From positions 310,001 to 374,000 of the forward strand of contig CBDBCU010000005.1 in the NCBI GenBank assembly GCA_965203435.1: DNA of 64,000 nucleotides, written 5' to 3'. Both the position numbers and the translations under genes were made by a program. Shown piece after piece: positions 30,336 to 39,110 of this stretch. The notes beneath the pieces were generated by a model, which saw only the letters and a list, made by a program, of their open reading frames with translations, made no database searches and had not been told where the DNA came from. Position 1 is the stretch's first letter; every line of letters starts with the position of its first letter. The DNA is from CBDBCU01 sp965203435 (GTDB taxonomy: Bacteria; Chloroflexota; Dehalococcoidia; Lucifugimonadales; UBA3495).

Positions 30336-32696
30336 CTACCGCTCCCCAGTCAACTCCACCGACCACAAATCGCCTTGGCCGGGTACAAATTGCCCCGTCC
30401 GCATTTCCTTAATACCGCCGGGATAGTCCGGCAAGGAAACCGCCGCCAGGCATTTCCCATCGAAATGGCCGCCCTGGCGGGCAAAGGCAAAGCCGCCATG
30501 GGCAAAGCCGGCCAATTGCCGCTCCGCCGGCAAATCGGCAACATCCTCCGGGACGATATGCAGGAAAAAGTTGGCCGCCGTATCCGCCGCCGCGCAGGAT
30601 TCCCGCAAGTAAAGCAGCCGATAGTCCAGGATATACAGGTCGAAGTAATCCCTAGCCGCCGGTTCCTCAGCGGCTAAAGCGGCGTAATCGGCGCGCAGCT
30701 GGTCATAGTCCGGCGCGGCGATTAACTCTACCGACCACAAATTGCCCTGGCCGGGGATATGCTGGCCGGTGCGGATTTCTTTGATGGGATAATCGGGCAA
30801 GACAACGGCGGCCAGACACTTGCCGTCAAAGCGGCCGCCCTGCCGGGCAAAATCAAAACCGGCGTGGGCAAAGCCGGCCGCCCGACTATCCTCGGTCAAA
30901 TCTGTTACATCCTGCGGGACGATATGCAGAAAGAACGCCGCCGCCGTATCCGCCGCCGCGCAGGATTCCCGCAAGTAAAGCAGCCGGTTATCCAATTCAT
31001 ACAGGTCAAAGTAGTCCCGGGCCACCGGTTGAACCCCGGATAGCGCGGCGTAGTCGGCCCGCAATTGGCCGGGGTCAGCCGGGAGGATTAGCTCTACCGT
31101 CCACAAAGGTCCCTGGCCGGGGATATGCTGGCCGGTACGCAGGGCGGCGATGGGATATTCCGGCAGCCGGATTTGCGCTACGCACCGCTGCCGCGCCACC
31201 CGGCCGCCCGCCGCCCAAAATTCGAAGTCCTCGTTGTCAAAGCCTCTTTCCCGGTCTTGGCGCGGCAAATCGTCCCAATCCTGCGGTATCAAATGCAGAA
31301 AGAACCAGGGATCGGCGTCCGCCGGGGCGCAATTATCCCGCCCATAGCGCAGCTCTTTGCCCTCCGCCGCCAGGGACACTTGGAAATCGGGGGCGGCGGG
31401 CGCGCCGGTTTCCCCCGGCCGCCGGGCCGCCGCCAAGGCAGAAACCGGCCCGGCCGGGCTGGCCCCGCCTAATCGCCGCAGGGCCGGCGCCATCCGCTGC
31501 GCCATCGCCGCCGCCAGCAGTTCATTGCCCCGCGCGTTCAGATGGCAGCATTTATCCCGATACAAAGTTTCCGAATGGTCGGCAAAAATCCCGGTCAGGT
31601 CAAAGTAGTTGACGCCCTGGCCGGGCAAATCCCGGTGGAACTCCCGCAGCAGCGGATAACCCCGTTCCACAACGGATTTATAAAATCCGCCGGGGGCATA
31701 GGCCGTTTCCTGTTCCTCCGGACTCAGCGGTTTGGAATCCGGCGCATACTGATTGGGCTGTAAAAAATGGTAATAGTCGGCCCCGGCCAGGGCGGCCAGC
31801 CGGGCCAGCATCAGGGAACTGCGATACCAGAACCGGGCCGCCTCGGGCCGCGGGCCCTCCGCCCGTTTCCACCCCGGCCCGGGGCCGTGTTTCTCCGGGT
31901 TGTAGCCCGCCGCTGTCGCCGCCAGTTGCTGATTCCGCCGGATAATTTCGGCCGCATTTCTTTCCTGTTGCCAACGATTTGCCAGTCCGAACAGGGCTGA
32001 CCACCGCAGGATAGAAGTTTCCCCCACCGCCCTCAGCCGGGCCTGTTCCCGGCGTAAGATACCGATATGTCCCGCCAGCAAAAGCTCCTCAGGAGTCAGG
32101 GCTACCTGCTGCCCCCAGTTGGGGGGAAAGAAAGAAATCCGTTCCTCCCCCATCCCATGCACGGCAGTCATTTCGTTGACCCCGTCCAGGTTGACGATGA
32201 GGTCAAACTCGCCGCCCAGCAGCAGGGTATAGGCGACAATCAGGGTCTGCTGCGGTTGTCTTGCATTTGAGCCGGCCAATTCGCTGACTATCGGCTGCCG
32301 CGACGATTGGTTAGCGGCAAACCAGCGCTCCAAGGCGGTTTGGAGAAAAGGGGCGACCTGCTGCGCTACGGAGCCGCCCAGCAAACCGACCACGATCGTA
32401 TCCTCTTGCCGTTGCCGCGGCGGCCGGGCATTCAGGGCGTTGCCCGGGGCCGGGTCGGCAAGGCCGTAAAAGGGATGACTTACCTTGCGCGCCGCAGCGT
32501 ACTCCGTCGCGGCGTTAGTTTTAGCGGAAATATTTAGGTGGGGGGGGGGGGTAATACTATCCGGATCCGCCGACCGTCCGCCGCCGTACCCCGTTCCATA
32601 GGCCGCATAGTAGGCAATCCGCGCCATCCCCTCCAGGGCCAGCAGGGTCAGCGCCAGCATCAAGCCGTAGTAGAGGATTTTCCGGCGGAAGGGCAA
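30336..32696 (-). CDS. Membrane-anchored SGNH-hydrolase-like protein with three C-terminal repeats
   Basis: TTG 32696 follows AAGGAAAAGCGG. The N terminus has a signal-anchor helix (ILYYGLMLALTLLALEGMARIAYY). Residues about 95-410 are SGNH-like: VVGLLGGSVAQQV in place of GDS, NLDGVNEM, and a C-terminal catalytic-type block DKCCHLNARGNELLA with the His. Three units of about 115 aa follow, each with LxYLREsCAaADTaaxFFLHIVPxD, GFDF and LPxYPIxxIRTGQhIPGQGxLWsVEL; this repeat domain is common at the C termini of Chloroflexota glycosyltransferase and envelope proteins. Total 786 aa. A C12 run lies in the 5' part of the coding strand. Likely acts on cell-surface carbohydrate esters; inferred. Confidence 0.8.
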   Translation of the reverse strand: MPFRRKILYYGLMLALTLLALEGMARIAYYAAYGTGYGGGRSADPDSITPPPHLNISAKTNAATEYAAARKVSHPFYGLADPAPGNALNARPPRQRQEDTIVVGLLGGSVAQQVAPFLQTALERWFAANQSSRQPIVSELAGSNARQPQQTLIVAYTLLLGGEFDLIVNLDGVNEMTAVHGMGEERISFFPPNWGQQVALTPEELLLAGHIGILRREQARLRAVGETSILRWSALFGLANRWQQERNAAEIIRRNQQLAATAAGYNPEKHGPGPGWKRAEGPRPEAARFWYRSSLMLARLAALAGADYYHFLQPNQYAPDSKPLSPEEQETAYAPGGFYKSVVERGYPLLREFHRDLPGQGVNYFDLTGIFADHSETLYRDKCCHLNARGNELLAAAMAQRMAPALRRLGGASPAGPVSALAAARRPGETGAPAAPDFQVSLAAEGKELRYGRDNCAPADADPWFFLHLIPQDWDDLPRQDRERGFDNEDFEFWAAGGRVARQRCVAQIRLPEYPIAALRTGQHIPGQGPLWTVELILPADPGQLRADYAALSGVQPVARDYFDLYELDNRLLYLRESCAAADTAAAFFLHIVPQDVTDLTEDSRAAGFAHAGFDFARQGGRFDGKCLAAVVLPDYPIKEIRTGQHIPGQGNLWSVELIAAPDYDQLRADYAALAAEEPAARDYFDLYILDYRLLYLRESCAAADTAANFFLHIVPEDVADLPAERQLAGFAHGGFAFARQGGHFDGKCLAAVSLPDYPGGIKEMRTGQFVPGQGDLWSVELTGER
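32540..32551. repeat. 12-base G:C homopolymer in the coding sequence
   Basis: Twelve G on the + strand (C on the coding strand) encode the end of ITPPPHLN at about residues 50-54 of the SGNH protein. Gain or loss of one base would shift the frame near the N terminus. Confidence 0.95.
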
Positions 32697-32737
32697 ACCG
32701 CTTTTCCTTTCTTGAGGATTCCCAAGCCATTGTATAT

Positions 32738-32845
32738 AAAACCGTCCTTCCCGCGCAAGGGGGAATCCAGCGGTTGCCTGCCAGTAATGCGGCGGCCTAA
32801 GGCAGCGCCGTTACGGATTCCCCCTTACGCGGGAAGGACGGTGGT
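32738..32845. repeat. Family A paired element, variant
   Basis: The palindromes read TTCCCGCGCAAGGGGGAATC and GATTCCCCCTTACGCGGGAA, so the central GCGGG is changed to GGGGG in both arms. The matching changes in both arms suggest pairing is kept by selection or conversion. Confidence 0.82.
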
Positions 32846-32859
32846 GGGGCGGCCAAAGG

Positions 32860-35800
32860 CTAGGGCGTAGTCGCCGCCGCGGCCACCGGGCCGATGCTGG
32901 CGGTTTTGCCCATAGTTTTGACGCCGCTGCTGTTGTCGTAGTAGCGGTAGGCATAGAGGTACTTGCCTTCATCGGCCGCTACGGGGGTGTAGCTGGTCGC
33001 CGACTGGACAATCACCTGGCAGCCGTTGCCGGCCGCATCATCGCAGCGGATCCACTTGACATTGTTGCTGCCGCTGATGGCGATGGCCTGTCCGACCCGG
33101 GGCGTGGTGTGGCCGCTGGCAAAAGTCAGCGTGGCGGTAGGCCCGCTCCAGGGGGTGGCCGCCGGGCTGATATAGCTGTAAATCCAGCCGCGTTCATCGC
33201 TCAGCCGACGCACCCGAAACCGCTTGTTGGCCTCGTAGGGTTCAATAAGCATCCGGCAGGAGCAGCCGGAGGTGTTGCGGATGCGATTGATATTCAACAC
33301 GGTGCTGCGGACCACCGTCCACCCGGTTATGCCATCGTCGGAAAGCTCCCAGATAAACCCGCCCTGGCCGACGGTTTTGGTCAGCCATATCCCGACATCC
33401 CAGCTGGTTTTAGCGGTCATGCCTACAACCGGGGCATCCCAGATGTTGAGTCGGACCTGATCGACCACAGCGAGGCCGCCGTACTTCAGCATGGGGTATT
33501 GGCGGCCGTCAAAGCTCCAGGGGTCATCGTTGCCGGCCACGCCATCCAGGTTCAGGTTCCAGTTGGCATAGATGCCGGTATAGGAAGTCGGACCCGTCCC
33601 CCGCAGACCCGTTCCCAAAGCGCTGCTGCTCTGGCCGCTGACTCCGGTGTCCCAATAACTGTTGGTAGCTACGCCGCCGCTGTTCTTGCCGACCAGGCCG
33701 CCGGCGGAGGGACTGGTTCCGGTAGCCACTACCGGCCCCAAGGCGTAGCTGGCGGTGATAGTTCCTTGCGTGGTCGCGGTGCTGTCCGTCCGCTGATTGT
33801 AGCCGACCAGCCCGCCTACCGCCGCCGTGTTGCCGGTAGCCTTGACCGGACTGCGGGAATAAGCGGCGGTGATGGCCCCCTGATTGTGGCCTACCAGTCC
33901 GCCCAGGTAGGCGTCGCTGTCGGTGGTGATGGCTACTCCGGTGGCGTAGCTGGCGATGATGCTGCCGCTGCTGCCGTTATGCCCGGCCAAGCCGCCGACT
34001 ACTGAGGGGCTGCCCTCAATTTCGGCGGCAGCGTAGCTGCTGACAATGCGGCCGGTATTGCCGCCGGCCAAGCCGCCCACATAGACCGTCCCGTTCCGTT
34101 CCACCGCATTGACCTGCCCGGTGACCGAGCTGAGGTTAATTGTCCCGCCATTGACCCCGGCCAAAGCCCCGAACCGGACTCCGTCCAGAGTACGGACATT
34201 CACCGCTATCAGCCGCACCTTTTCCAGCTTGCCGGTAGAACCAATCTCCCCGAACAGGCCGGCCCGATCCGGCTGGGTGCGGTTGATAAACAGGTTGGAT
34301 ATGGTCTTGTTGTTGCCCTGAAAAGTTCCGGTAAAGGGCGCAGTGGCGCTGCCGATAGCATCCCAGCCCAGGCTGCCGTTCCAGTGGAAACCGTCATCGG
34401 CGTCAATGCCGCCATCCGCATCGGTGTCAAAGTCCAGGTCCGCTTGCAGTTCGTAGCCATTGCAAGCGGCAACGGCGGTACCTTGCGCGCAGCCCCGGCC
34501 GGCCAATGGCCCCGGAAAGGCGGCGGCGTAGTTGGCCGCATCCCCGGCCGCCACTATCCCGTCGCTGTTCAAGTCCCAGCGGATAGCGTTCAGCTGCGCC
34601 AGAGAATGCACTTCCAGCAGGCGGTCGTTGTCGGTGTCATAATCCCGCTGTGGAGCCGATTTGATCGTTCCATAGACCAGCATCGGATACTGGCTATCGC
34701 TGCCGAAATCCCAAGGGGAATCGGCGCTGCCCATGCCGTCCAGGTTCAGATTCCAGGCATCATAAATCCCGGCGTAGCCAGTGGGGGTTTGCAGGGCGCT
34801 GCTGGTCTGGCCCGTCCCGCCGGCGCTGGTCGTCTGGCCGGCCGCCGCCGTATCCCAATAGCTGACGGTGACCGTTCCCGCATTGACCCCGGCCAAGCCG
34901 CCGGCAACGCTGCCGCTGCCGCTCGCCGTTACCCGCCCCCGGGCGTAGCTGGCCTCGATGTTACCCTGATTGACGCCGACCAAGCCGCCGGCCCGGCCAT
35001 TGCTGCCGGTTGCCGCCACCGGCCCGGCGGCGTAGCTGGCTTTAATGTCCCCCAACAGGTTCTGCCCGGCCAGGCCGCCGGCCGCGGAGCCTTGATGACC
35101 GCCGGTCACGGCAACCCGGGCAAAACTGGCCTGAATCGTCCCCAACAGATTCAAGCCCACCAACCCGCCGGCCACCGCCCCGTTGGTGCCGGTAGTGATT
35201 GCGCCGGTGGCATAGCTGGCGGTGATCGTCCCTTCGTTGACCCCGGCCAGGCTGCCCACCAGCGACCGCCGCTCGCTGTAGAGAACCACATCAGTCAGCC
35301 CCAAGCCGGCAATCTTGCCGCCGCTGCCGAGGACGCCGAACAGCCCCACGAAATCCACTACATAGTCGTCAATAAACAGCTGGTCGATGGTCTTGCCCCG
35401 GCCCTGAAACTCTCCGGTATAGGGATTGCCCCGGCCGCCGATGGGCGTCCAACCGTCGCCCTGATTCCAGTAAAGGCCGCCGGAATCGGCGGCGGTAATG
35501 GCCCCATCGGCATTGGTGTCAAAGGTCAAGTCGGCTTTGAGCTCGTAGCCGAGGCAGGGGTCAGGAGCAGTATCCGCATCGTCGCCATCCGGACAGCCCA
35601 TGCCAGCGGCGGCGTTGGGAAAGGCGGCGGCGTAGCTGGTACTATTGGCGGCAACATCCGCCGTCCCATCGCCGTTCAAGTCCCAGCGAATAGCGTTCAG
35701 CTGGGCCAGGTTGCTGATTTCAATGAGCCGGTCATCATTGCTGTCGTAGTCGACGGTGGTGGGCGTAGTGGGCGTAGTGGTCTGAGCCTGGGCCGCCGGG

Positions 35801-35892
35801 ACGGGATGTCCACTCAGGAAAACCAAGGCCAGCGCCAAGGACAGCAGGGTAAAGGTAGCGGCAAACAGGGGCAGCCGGGGGATGAAGGACAT
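32860..35892 (-). CDS. Secreted GLUG-repeat adhesin-like protein
   Basis: A signal peptide (FIPRLPLFAATFTLLSLALALVFLSG...AQAQ) opens the 1010-aa product. Two similar modules follow, each starting DYDSNDDRLIEISNLAQLNAIRWDLNGDG (or DYDTDNDRLLEVHSLAQLNAIRWDLNSDG), then a LxFDTxADG calcium-like loop, FxGxxKTIxxLFI and a run of GLUG motifs (AGGLVGxNxGxIxASYAxGxV), ending with SYWDT. The C terminus (about 810-1010) has two Ig-like or cadherin-like strands (WSGPTATLTFASGHTTPRVGQAIAIS). GLUG motifs occur in bacterial adhesins. It is probably exported and bound to or released from the surface. Confidence 0.85.
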   Translation of the reverse strand: MSFIPRLPLFAATFTLLSLALALVFLSGHPVPAAQAQTTTPTTPTTVDYDSNDDRLIEISNLAQLNAIRWDLNGDGTADVAANSTSYAAAFPNAAAGMGCPDGDDADTAPDPCLGYELKADLTFDTNADGAITAADSGGLYWNQGDGWTPIGGRGNPYTGEFQGRGKTIDQLFIDDYVVDFVGLFGVLGSGGKIAGLGLTDVVLYSERRSLVGSLAGVNEGTITASYATGAITTGTNGAVAGGLVGLNLLGTIQASFARVAVTGGHQGSAAGGLAGQNLLGDIKASYAAGPVAATGSNGRAGGLVGVNQGNIEASYARGRVTASGSGSVAGGLAGVNAGTVTVSYWDTAAAGQTTSAGGTGQTSSALQTPTGYAGIYDAWNLNLDGMGSADSPWDFGSDSQYPMLVYGTIKSAPQRDYDTDNDRLLEVHSLAQLNAIRWDLNSDGIVAAGDAANYAAAFPGPLAGRGCAQGTAVAACNGYELQADLDFDTDADGGIDADDGFHWNGSLGWDAIGSATAPFTGTFQGNNKTISNLFINRTQPDRAGLFGEIGSTGKLEKVRLIAVNVRTLDGVRFGALAGVNGGTINLSSVTGQVNAVERNGTVYVGGLAGGNTGRIVSSYAAAEIEGSPSVVGGLAGHNGSSGSIIASYATGVAITTDSDAYLGGLVGHNQGAITAAYSRSPVKATGNTAAVGGLVGYNQRTDSTATTQGTITASYALGPVVATGTSPSAGGLVGKNSGGVATNSYWDTGVSGQSSSALGTGLRGTGPTSYTGIYANWNLNLDGVAGNDDPWSFDGRQYPMLKYGGLAVVDQVRLNIWDAPVVGMTAKTSWDVGIWLTKTVGQGGFIWELSDDGITGWTVVRSTVLNINRIRNTSGCSCRMLIEPYEANKRFRVRRLSDERGWIYSYISPAATPWSGPTATLTFASGHTTPRVGQAIAISGSNNVKWIRCDDAAGNGCQVIVQSATSYTPVAADEGKYLYAYRYYDNSSGVKTMGKTASIGPVAAAATTP

Positions 35893-36067
35893 TGGGGCTA
35901 TGCCTCCTCGGGTATAATGGGGTTCGGCCTGACAGCGCGGATCTGCGGGACAGGAATGGGATGGTAGCGGTGGGTTAAGCGAATTGTCAAGGGGGCATAA
36001 GACAAGGAGCCGGGCAAGGGCATATCCCGGACACCCCCTTACCGTCCTTCCCGCGCCAAGGGGAATA

Positions 36068-36194
36068 CGGATTCAAACATGGATAGACAGGATTAACAGG
36101 ATTCTTGTATCGGATTAGAACGGTGCTGACGGTCAATAACCGTTCCCGGCAGATATAGAATCCTGTATATCCTGTTAATCCATGTTTGAATCCG
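36068..36194. repeat. Family C palindromic element, copy 3
   Basis: Arms CGGATTCAAACATGGATAGA... and its complement at the right end, about 38 bp each, differ at few bases. A degenerate family A half lies just upstream (36040-36066). It fills most of the 383-base gap between the adhesin and thrC. Confidence 0.88.
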
Positions 36195-36275
36195 TTTCCC
36201 GCCCCCTTACCAATTGCGCTTTTTTGCTGTATGATAAGGGAAACAGGCCATTATGATGCGGAGGTTTCCTGGCGG

Positions 36276-37457
36276 ATGTTCAGCTATATTGACCACCTGG
36301 AATGTACCCAGTGCGACCGGACTTATCCCCACGACCGGGTCAGCAAGGTCAGCGAGTGCTGCGGCAAGGTGCTGTTTGCCCGCTATGACCTGCCGCGCCT
36401 GCGCCGGGAAGGGAATCCGGCGGTTTATGCCGGCCGGGAAGCCAATATGTGGCGCTTTGCCGAACTGCTGCCGGTAACGGATCCGGCCGCCATCGTTACC
36501 CTGGGCGAGGGGGGGACGCCGCTGCTGCCGGCCGCCGGCCTGCAAAAAAAGCTGGGCCTGAAAAGCCTGTTCATCAAAGAGGAGGGGCTGAACCCGACCG
36601 GCACTTTCAAGGCCCGCGGCATCGCCGCCGCCGTGTCCAAAGCCGCCGAATTGGGCATAACCGGCTTTACCATGCCCTCGGCCGGCAACGCCGCCGGAGC
36701 CGCCGCCGCCTACGCCGCCCGGGCCGGCCGGCCGGTCAAAGTCTTTATGCCGCAAGACGCCCCAGCCGCCAACAAAAAAGAGTCGGTGATGGCCGGATCC
36801 GAGCTGAACCTGGTGGATGGCCTCATCAGCGACGCCGGCCGCTTGTCCGCCGCCGTAGCCGCCGAGCAGAACCTCTTTGACCTGTCCACCCTGAAAGAAC
36901 CCTACCGGGCCGAGGGCAAAAAGACGATGGGGTTGGAAATCGCCATGCAATTGGGCTGGAAAATGCCGGATGCTATCATCTATCCCACCGGCGGCGGCAC
37001 TGGCATTATCGGGATGTATAAGGGCTTTCAGGAATTGCTGGAACTGGGCTGGATCGAGGGGACGCCGCCCAAGTTTATCGCCGTGCAGCCGACGGGTTGC
37101 CAGCCCATCGTCAAAGCCTTTCAGGAGGGCGCGGCCACCGCCGCAATGTGGGAAAACGCCGCTACCCTGGCCGACGGCCTGCGCGTTCCCGGCCCCTTTG
37201 CCGACTATCTAATCCTGCAAGCCATTAGGGAAACCGGCGGTACGGCGTTGGCGATAGAGGATGCCGATATGGTAGTGGCAATGTACGACATCGCCACGGC
37301 CGAGGGCATCATCGCCTGCCCGGAGGGAGCGGCGACCCTGGTCGGATTGCAACAGCTGCTGCGCCAGGGTTTCCTGGCCGCCGACGAAACTATCGTCCTG
37401 CTGAACACCGGCTCCGGCTACAAATACCTGGACTTGATCCGGGACAGCAACGGGTGA
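36276..37457 (+). CDS. thrC: Threonine synthase
   Basis: ThrC is the PLP enzyme that turns O-phosphohomoserine into threonine. The 393-aa product begins MFSYIDHLECTQCDRTYPHD with a Cys pair (ECTQC...CCGKV) often seen at the N terminus of the long bacterial form, then LGEGGTPLLPA, KEEGLNPTGTFKARG with the PLP Lys, MPSAGNAAGAAAAYAARAG, PTGGGTGIIGMYKGFQEL and EGAATLVGLQQL. ATG 36276 has GGAGG about ten bases ahead. An upstream in-frame extension is not supported. Other Thr genes are not in the window. Confidence 0.95.
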   Translation: MFSYIDHLECTQCDRTYPHDRVSKVSECCGKVLFARYDLPRLRREGNPAVYAGREANMWRFAELLPVTDPAAIVTLGEGGTPLLPAAGLQKKLGLKSLFIKEEGLNPTGTFKARGIAAAVSKAAELGITGFTMPSAGNAAGAAAAYAARAGRPVKVFMPQDAPAANKKESVMAGSELNLVDGLISDAGRLSAAVAAEQNLFDLSTLKEPYRAEGKKTMGLEIAMQLGWKMPDAIIYPTGGGTGIIGMYKGFQELLELGWIEGTPPKFIAVQPTGCQPIVKAFQEGAATAAMWENAATLADGLRVPGPFADYLILQAIRETGGTALAIEDADMVVAMYDIATAEGIIACPEGAATLVGLQQLLRQGFLAADETIVLLNTGSGYKYLDLIRDSNG

Positions 37458-37782
37458 CGGATTCAAACATGGCAACCCCGCAACCGTCCTTCCCGCCGCC
37501 CCTACCGTCATTCCCGCGTAAGCGGGAATCCGGCGGTGGCTTGCGGAGGATGCGGCGGCATTAAGGCTACCGTTCGGGATTCCCGCTTACGCGGGAATGA
37601 CGGTGAAAAGGGGCGGCAGTTCACTACCGTCATTCCCGCGTAAGCGGGAATCCGGCGGTGGCTTGCCCCGACTGTGGCATTATAAGGTAGCGCCGTTCGG
37701 GATTCCCGCTTACGCGGGAATGACGGTAGGGGCGGCGGGAATGACGGTAGGGGGTTGTCGCCTGTCTATCCATGTTAATTAG
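37458..37782. repeat. Family C element split by two family A elements
   Basis: The left end of family C (CGGATTCAAACATGG) is at 37459-37473 and the right end (CTGTCTATCCATGTTAATT) at 37763-37781. Between them lie two complete family A paired elements (about 37506-37604 and 37625-37727) and degenerate half copies. The two family A elements share the core CCGGCGGTGGCTTGC. This reads as family A copies inserted in a family C element. Confidence 0.8.
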
Positions 37783-37792
37783 GAAACGGGAA

Positions 37793-38692
37793 ATGGAGAT
37801 AATTTTGTGTTCGCCGCGGGGGTTTTGCGCCGGGGTGGTGCGGGCCATTCAGGTGGTGGAGCAGTGCCTGGAGCGGTTCGGGCCGCCGGTCTATGTCAAA
37901 CATCAGATTGTCCACAATCCCTATGTGGTGGACAATCTGGAACGGCAGGGGGCCATCACCGTGGAAACGGTGGCGGAAGTGCCGCCGGGATCCCTGGTAG
38001 TCTTTTCGGCCCACGGCTCGCCGCCGGAGGATTTCGAGCAGGCCCGGGAACGCGGCCTGCGGGTCATCGACGCCGTCTGCCCCCTGGTAACGCGGGTGCA
38101 TAACGAGGCCGCCAAGTATCACCGGGAGGGCCGCCGGCTAATCTTGGTCGGCCACGCCGGGCATCAGGAAGTCAAGGGGACGATGGGGCAAGCGCCGATG
38201 ACCCTGGTGGACGATGCCGGCGATCGGGAAACGCCGGATTGGGACGGGGCTACGCCGGTGGCGGTATTGACCCAAACCACTCTTTCCGTGGGCGACACCG
38301 CCGCCGCCGTAGCCGCCATCCGGGAACGCTTTCCCCAAGCCCTGGTGCGGAACGATATTTGCTACGCCACCACCAATCGGCAGGCGGCGGTAACGGAAAT
38401 GGCCGCCCTGGTGGATTTGGCCCTGGTTATCGGGGCGCAAAACAGTTCCAACTGCAATCGCCTGCGCGAAGTGGCCTTGGCCCAGGGCATCCCGGCCTAT
38501 CTGATTAACGGCCCGGAGGAAATCGACCCGGCATGGCTGGCCGGCAAAAGCAAGGTAGGCATCGCCTCCGGAGCCTCGACCCCGGAGGAATTGGTAGCGG
38601 CGGTTATCGCCGCTCTGAACCCGGAAAAGGTAACGCTGCTGGCGGGCATTGAGGAGGATGTATCCTTTAGCCTGCCCAAGGAGCTGCGGTAA
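37793..38692 (+). CDS. ispH: 4-hydroxy-3-methylbut-2-enyl diphosphate reductase
   Basis: IspH (LytB) is the last enzyme of the MEP isoprenoid pathway and makes IPP and DMAPP with a [4Fe-4S] cluster. The 299-aa product starts MEIILCSPRGFCAGVVRAI (first cluster Cys in GFCAG), then VYVKHQIVHNPYVVDNLERQGA, VVFSAHGSPPEDFEQA, VIDAVCPLVTRVH (second Cys), GHAGHQEVKGTMGQ, LTQTTLSV, NDICYATTNRQAAV (third Cys), IGAQNSSNCNRLREVA and GIASGASTPEELV. ATG 37793 follows AGGAAACGGGAA. Its leader is entirely repeat DNA, so its promoter must lie in or before the repeats. Confidence 0.96.
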   Translation: MEIILCSPRGFCAGVVRAIQVVEQCLERFGPPVYVKHQIVHNPYVVDNLERQGAITVETVAEVPPGSLVVFSAHGSPPEDFEQARERGLRVIDAVCPLVTRVHNEAAKYHREGRRLILVGHAGHQEVKGTMGQAPMTLVDDAGDRETPDWDGATPVAVLTQTTLSVGDTAAAVAAIRERFPQALVRNDICYATTNRQAAVTEMAALVDLALVIGAQNSSNCNRLREVALAQGIPAYLINGPEEIDPAWLAGKSKVGIASGASTPEELVAAVIAALNPEKVTLLAGIEEDVSFSLPKELR

Positions 38693-38764
38693 GGCGGCGC
38701 TATAATGGCCGGGATAACCCGGCCGGCCTTAAAACCTTGCCGGGATAGGGCAATCGGATATAGA

Positions 38765-39042
38765 AACCGTCCTTCCCGCGTAAGCGGGAATCCCGAACGG
38801 TATTGAAAAGACCTGCCGGTTACTCGGCGCGGATTCCCGGATTCCCGCTTACGCGGGAATGACGGTAGAGTAGGTTGTCCGGGATTCCCGCTTACGCGGG
38901 AATGACGGTATAAGGGCGGGAATGACGGTAGGGTAGGTTGTCCGATATATGCCCTTGCCCTATGCCGGGATAACCGGCCGGCCGCCGATTCCGTTCTGTT
39001 GCGGGGTATCCGTCCTTCAACAAGTTCAGGGTGAGCGGATTA
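38765..39042. repeat. Family A elements and one family B copy
   Basis: A paired family A element (about 38768-38867), a third palindrome near 38884-38903 and half copies run to 38945. A family B copy (CCTTCAACAAGTTCAGGGTG) lies at 39010-39040. A 16-base pair, CCGATTCCGTTCTGTTGCGG and its complement, flanks the family B copy (about 38984 and 39044). No gene is seen in 38693-39110. Confidence 0.85.
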
Positions 39043-39110
39043 TCCCGCAACAGAACGGAATCCCAACAAGTTGCCTATTCCCAACCCGTTATAAGGAGTC
39101 AATCATTCCC

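Noticed and set aside
34384..35967. 527-aa + strand frame over the GLUG adhesin
   Set aside because: Repeated Gly/Ala-rich translation is a reflection of the GLUG repeats on the minus strand.
37793..37815. ispH start at ATG 37772
   Set aside because: That ATG lies in the family C repeat end; ATG 37793 has AGGAAACGGGAA and gives the family-standard N terminus.
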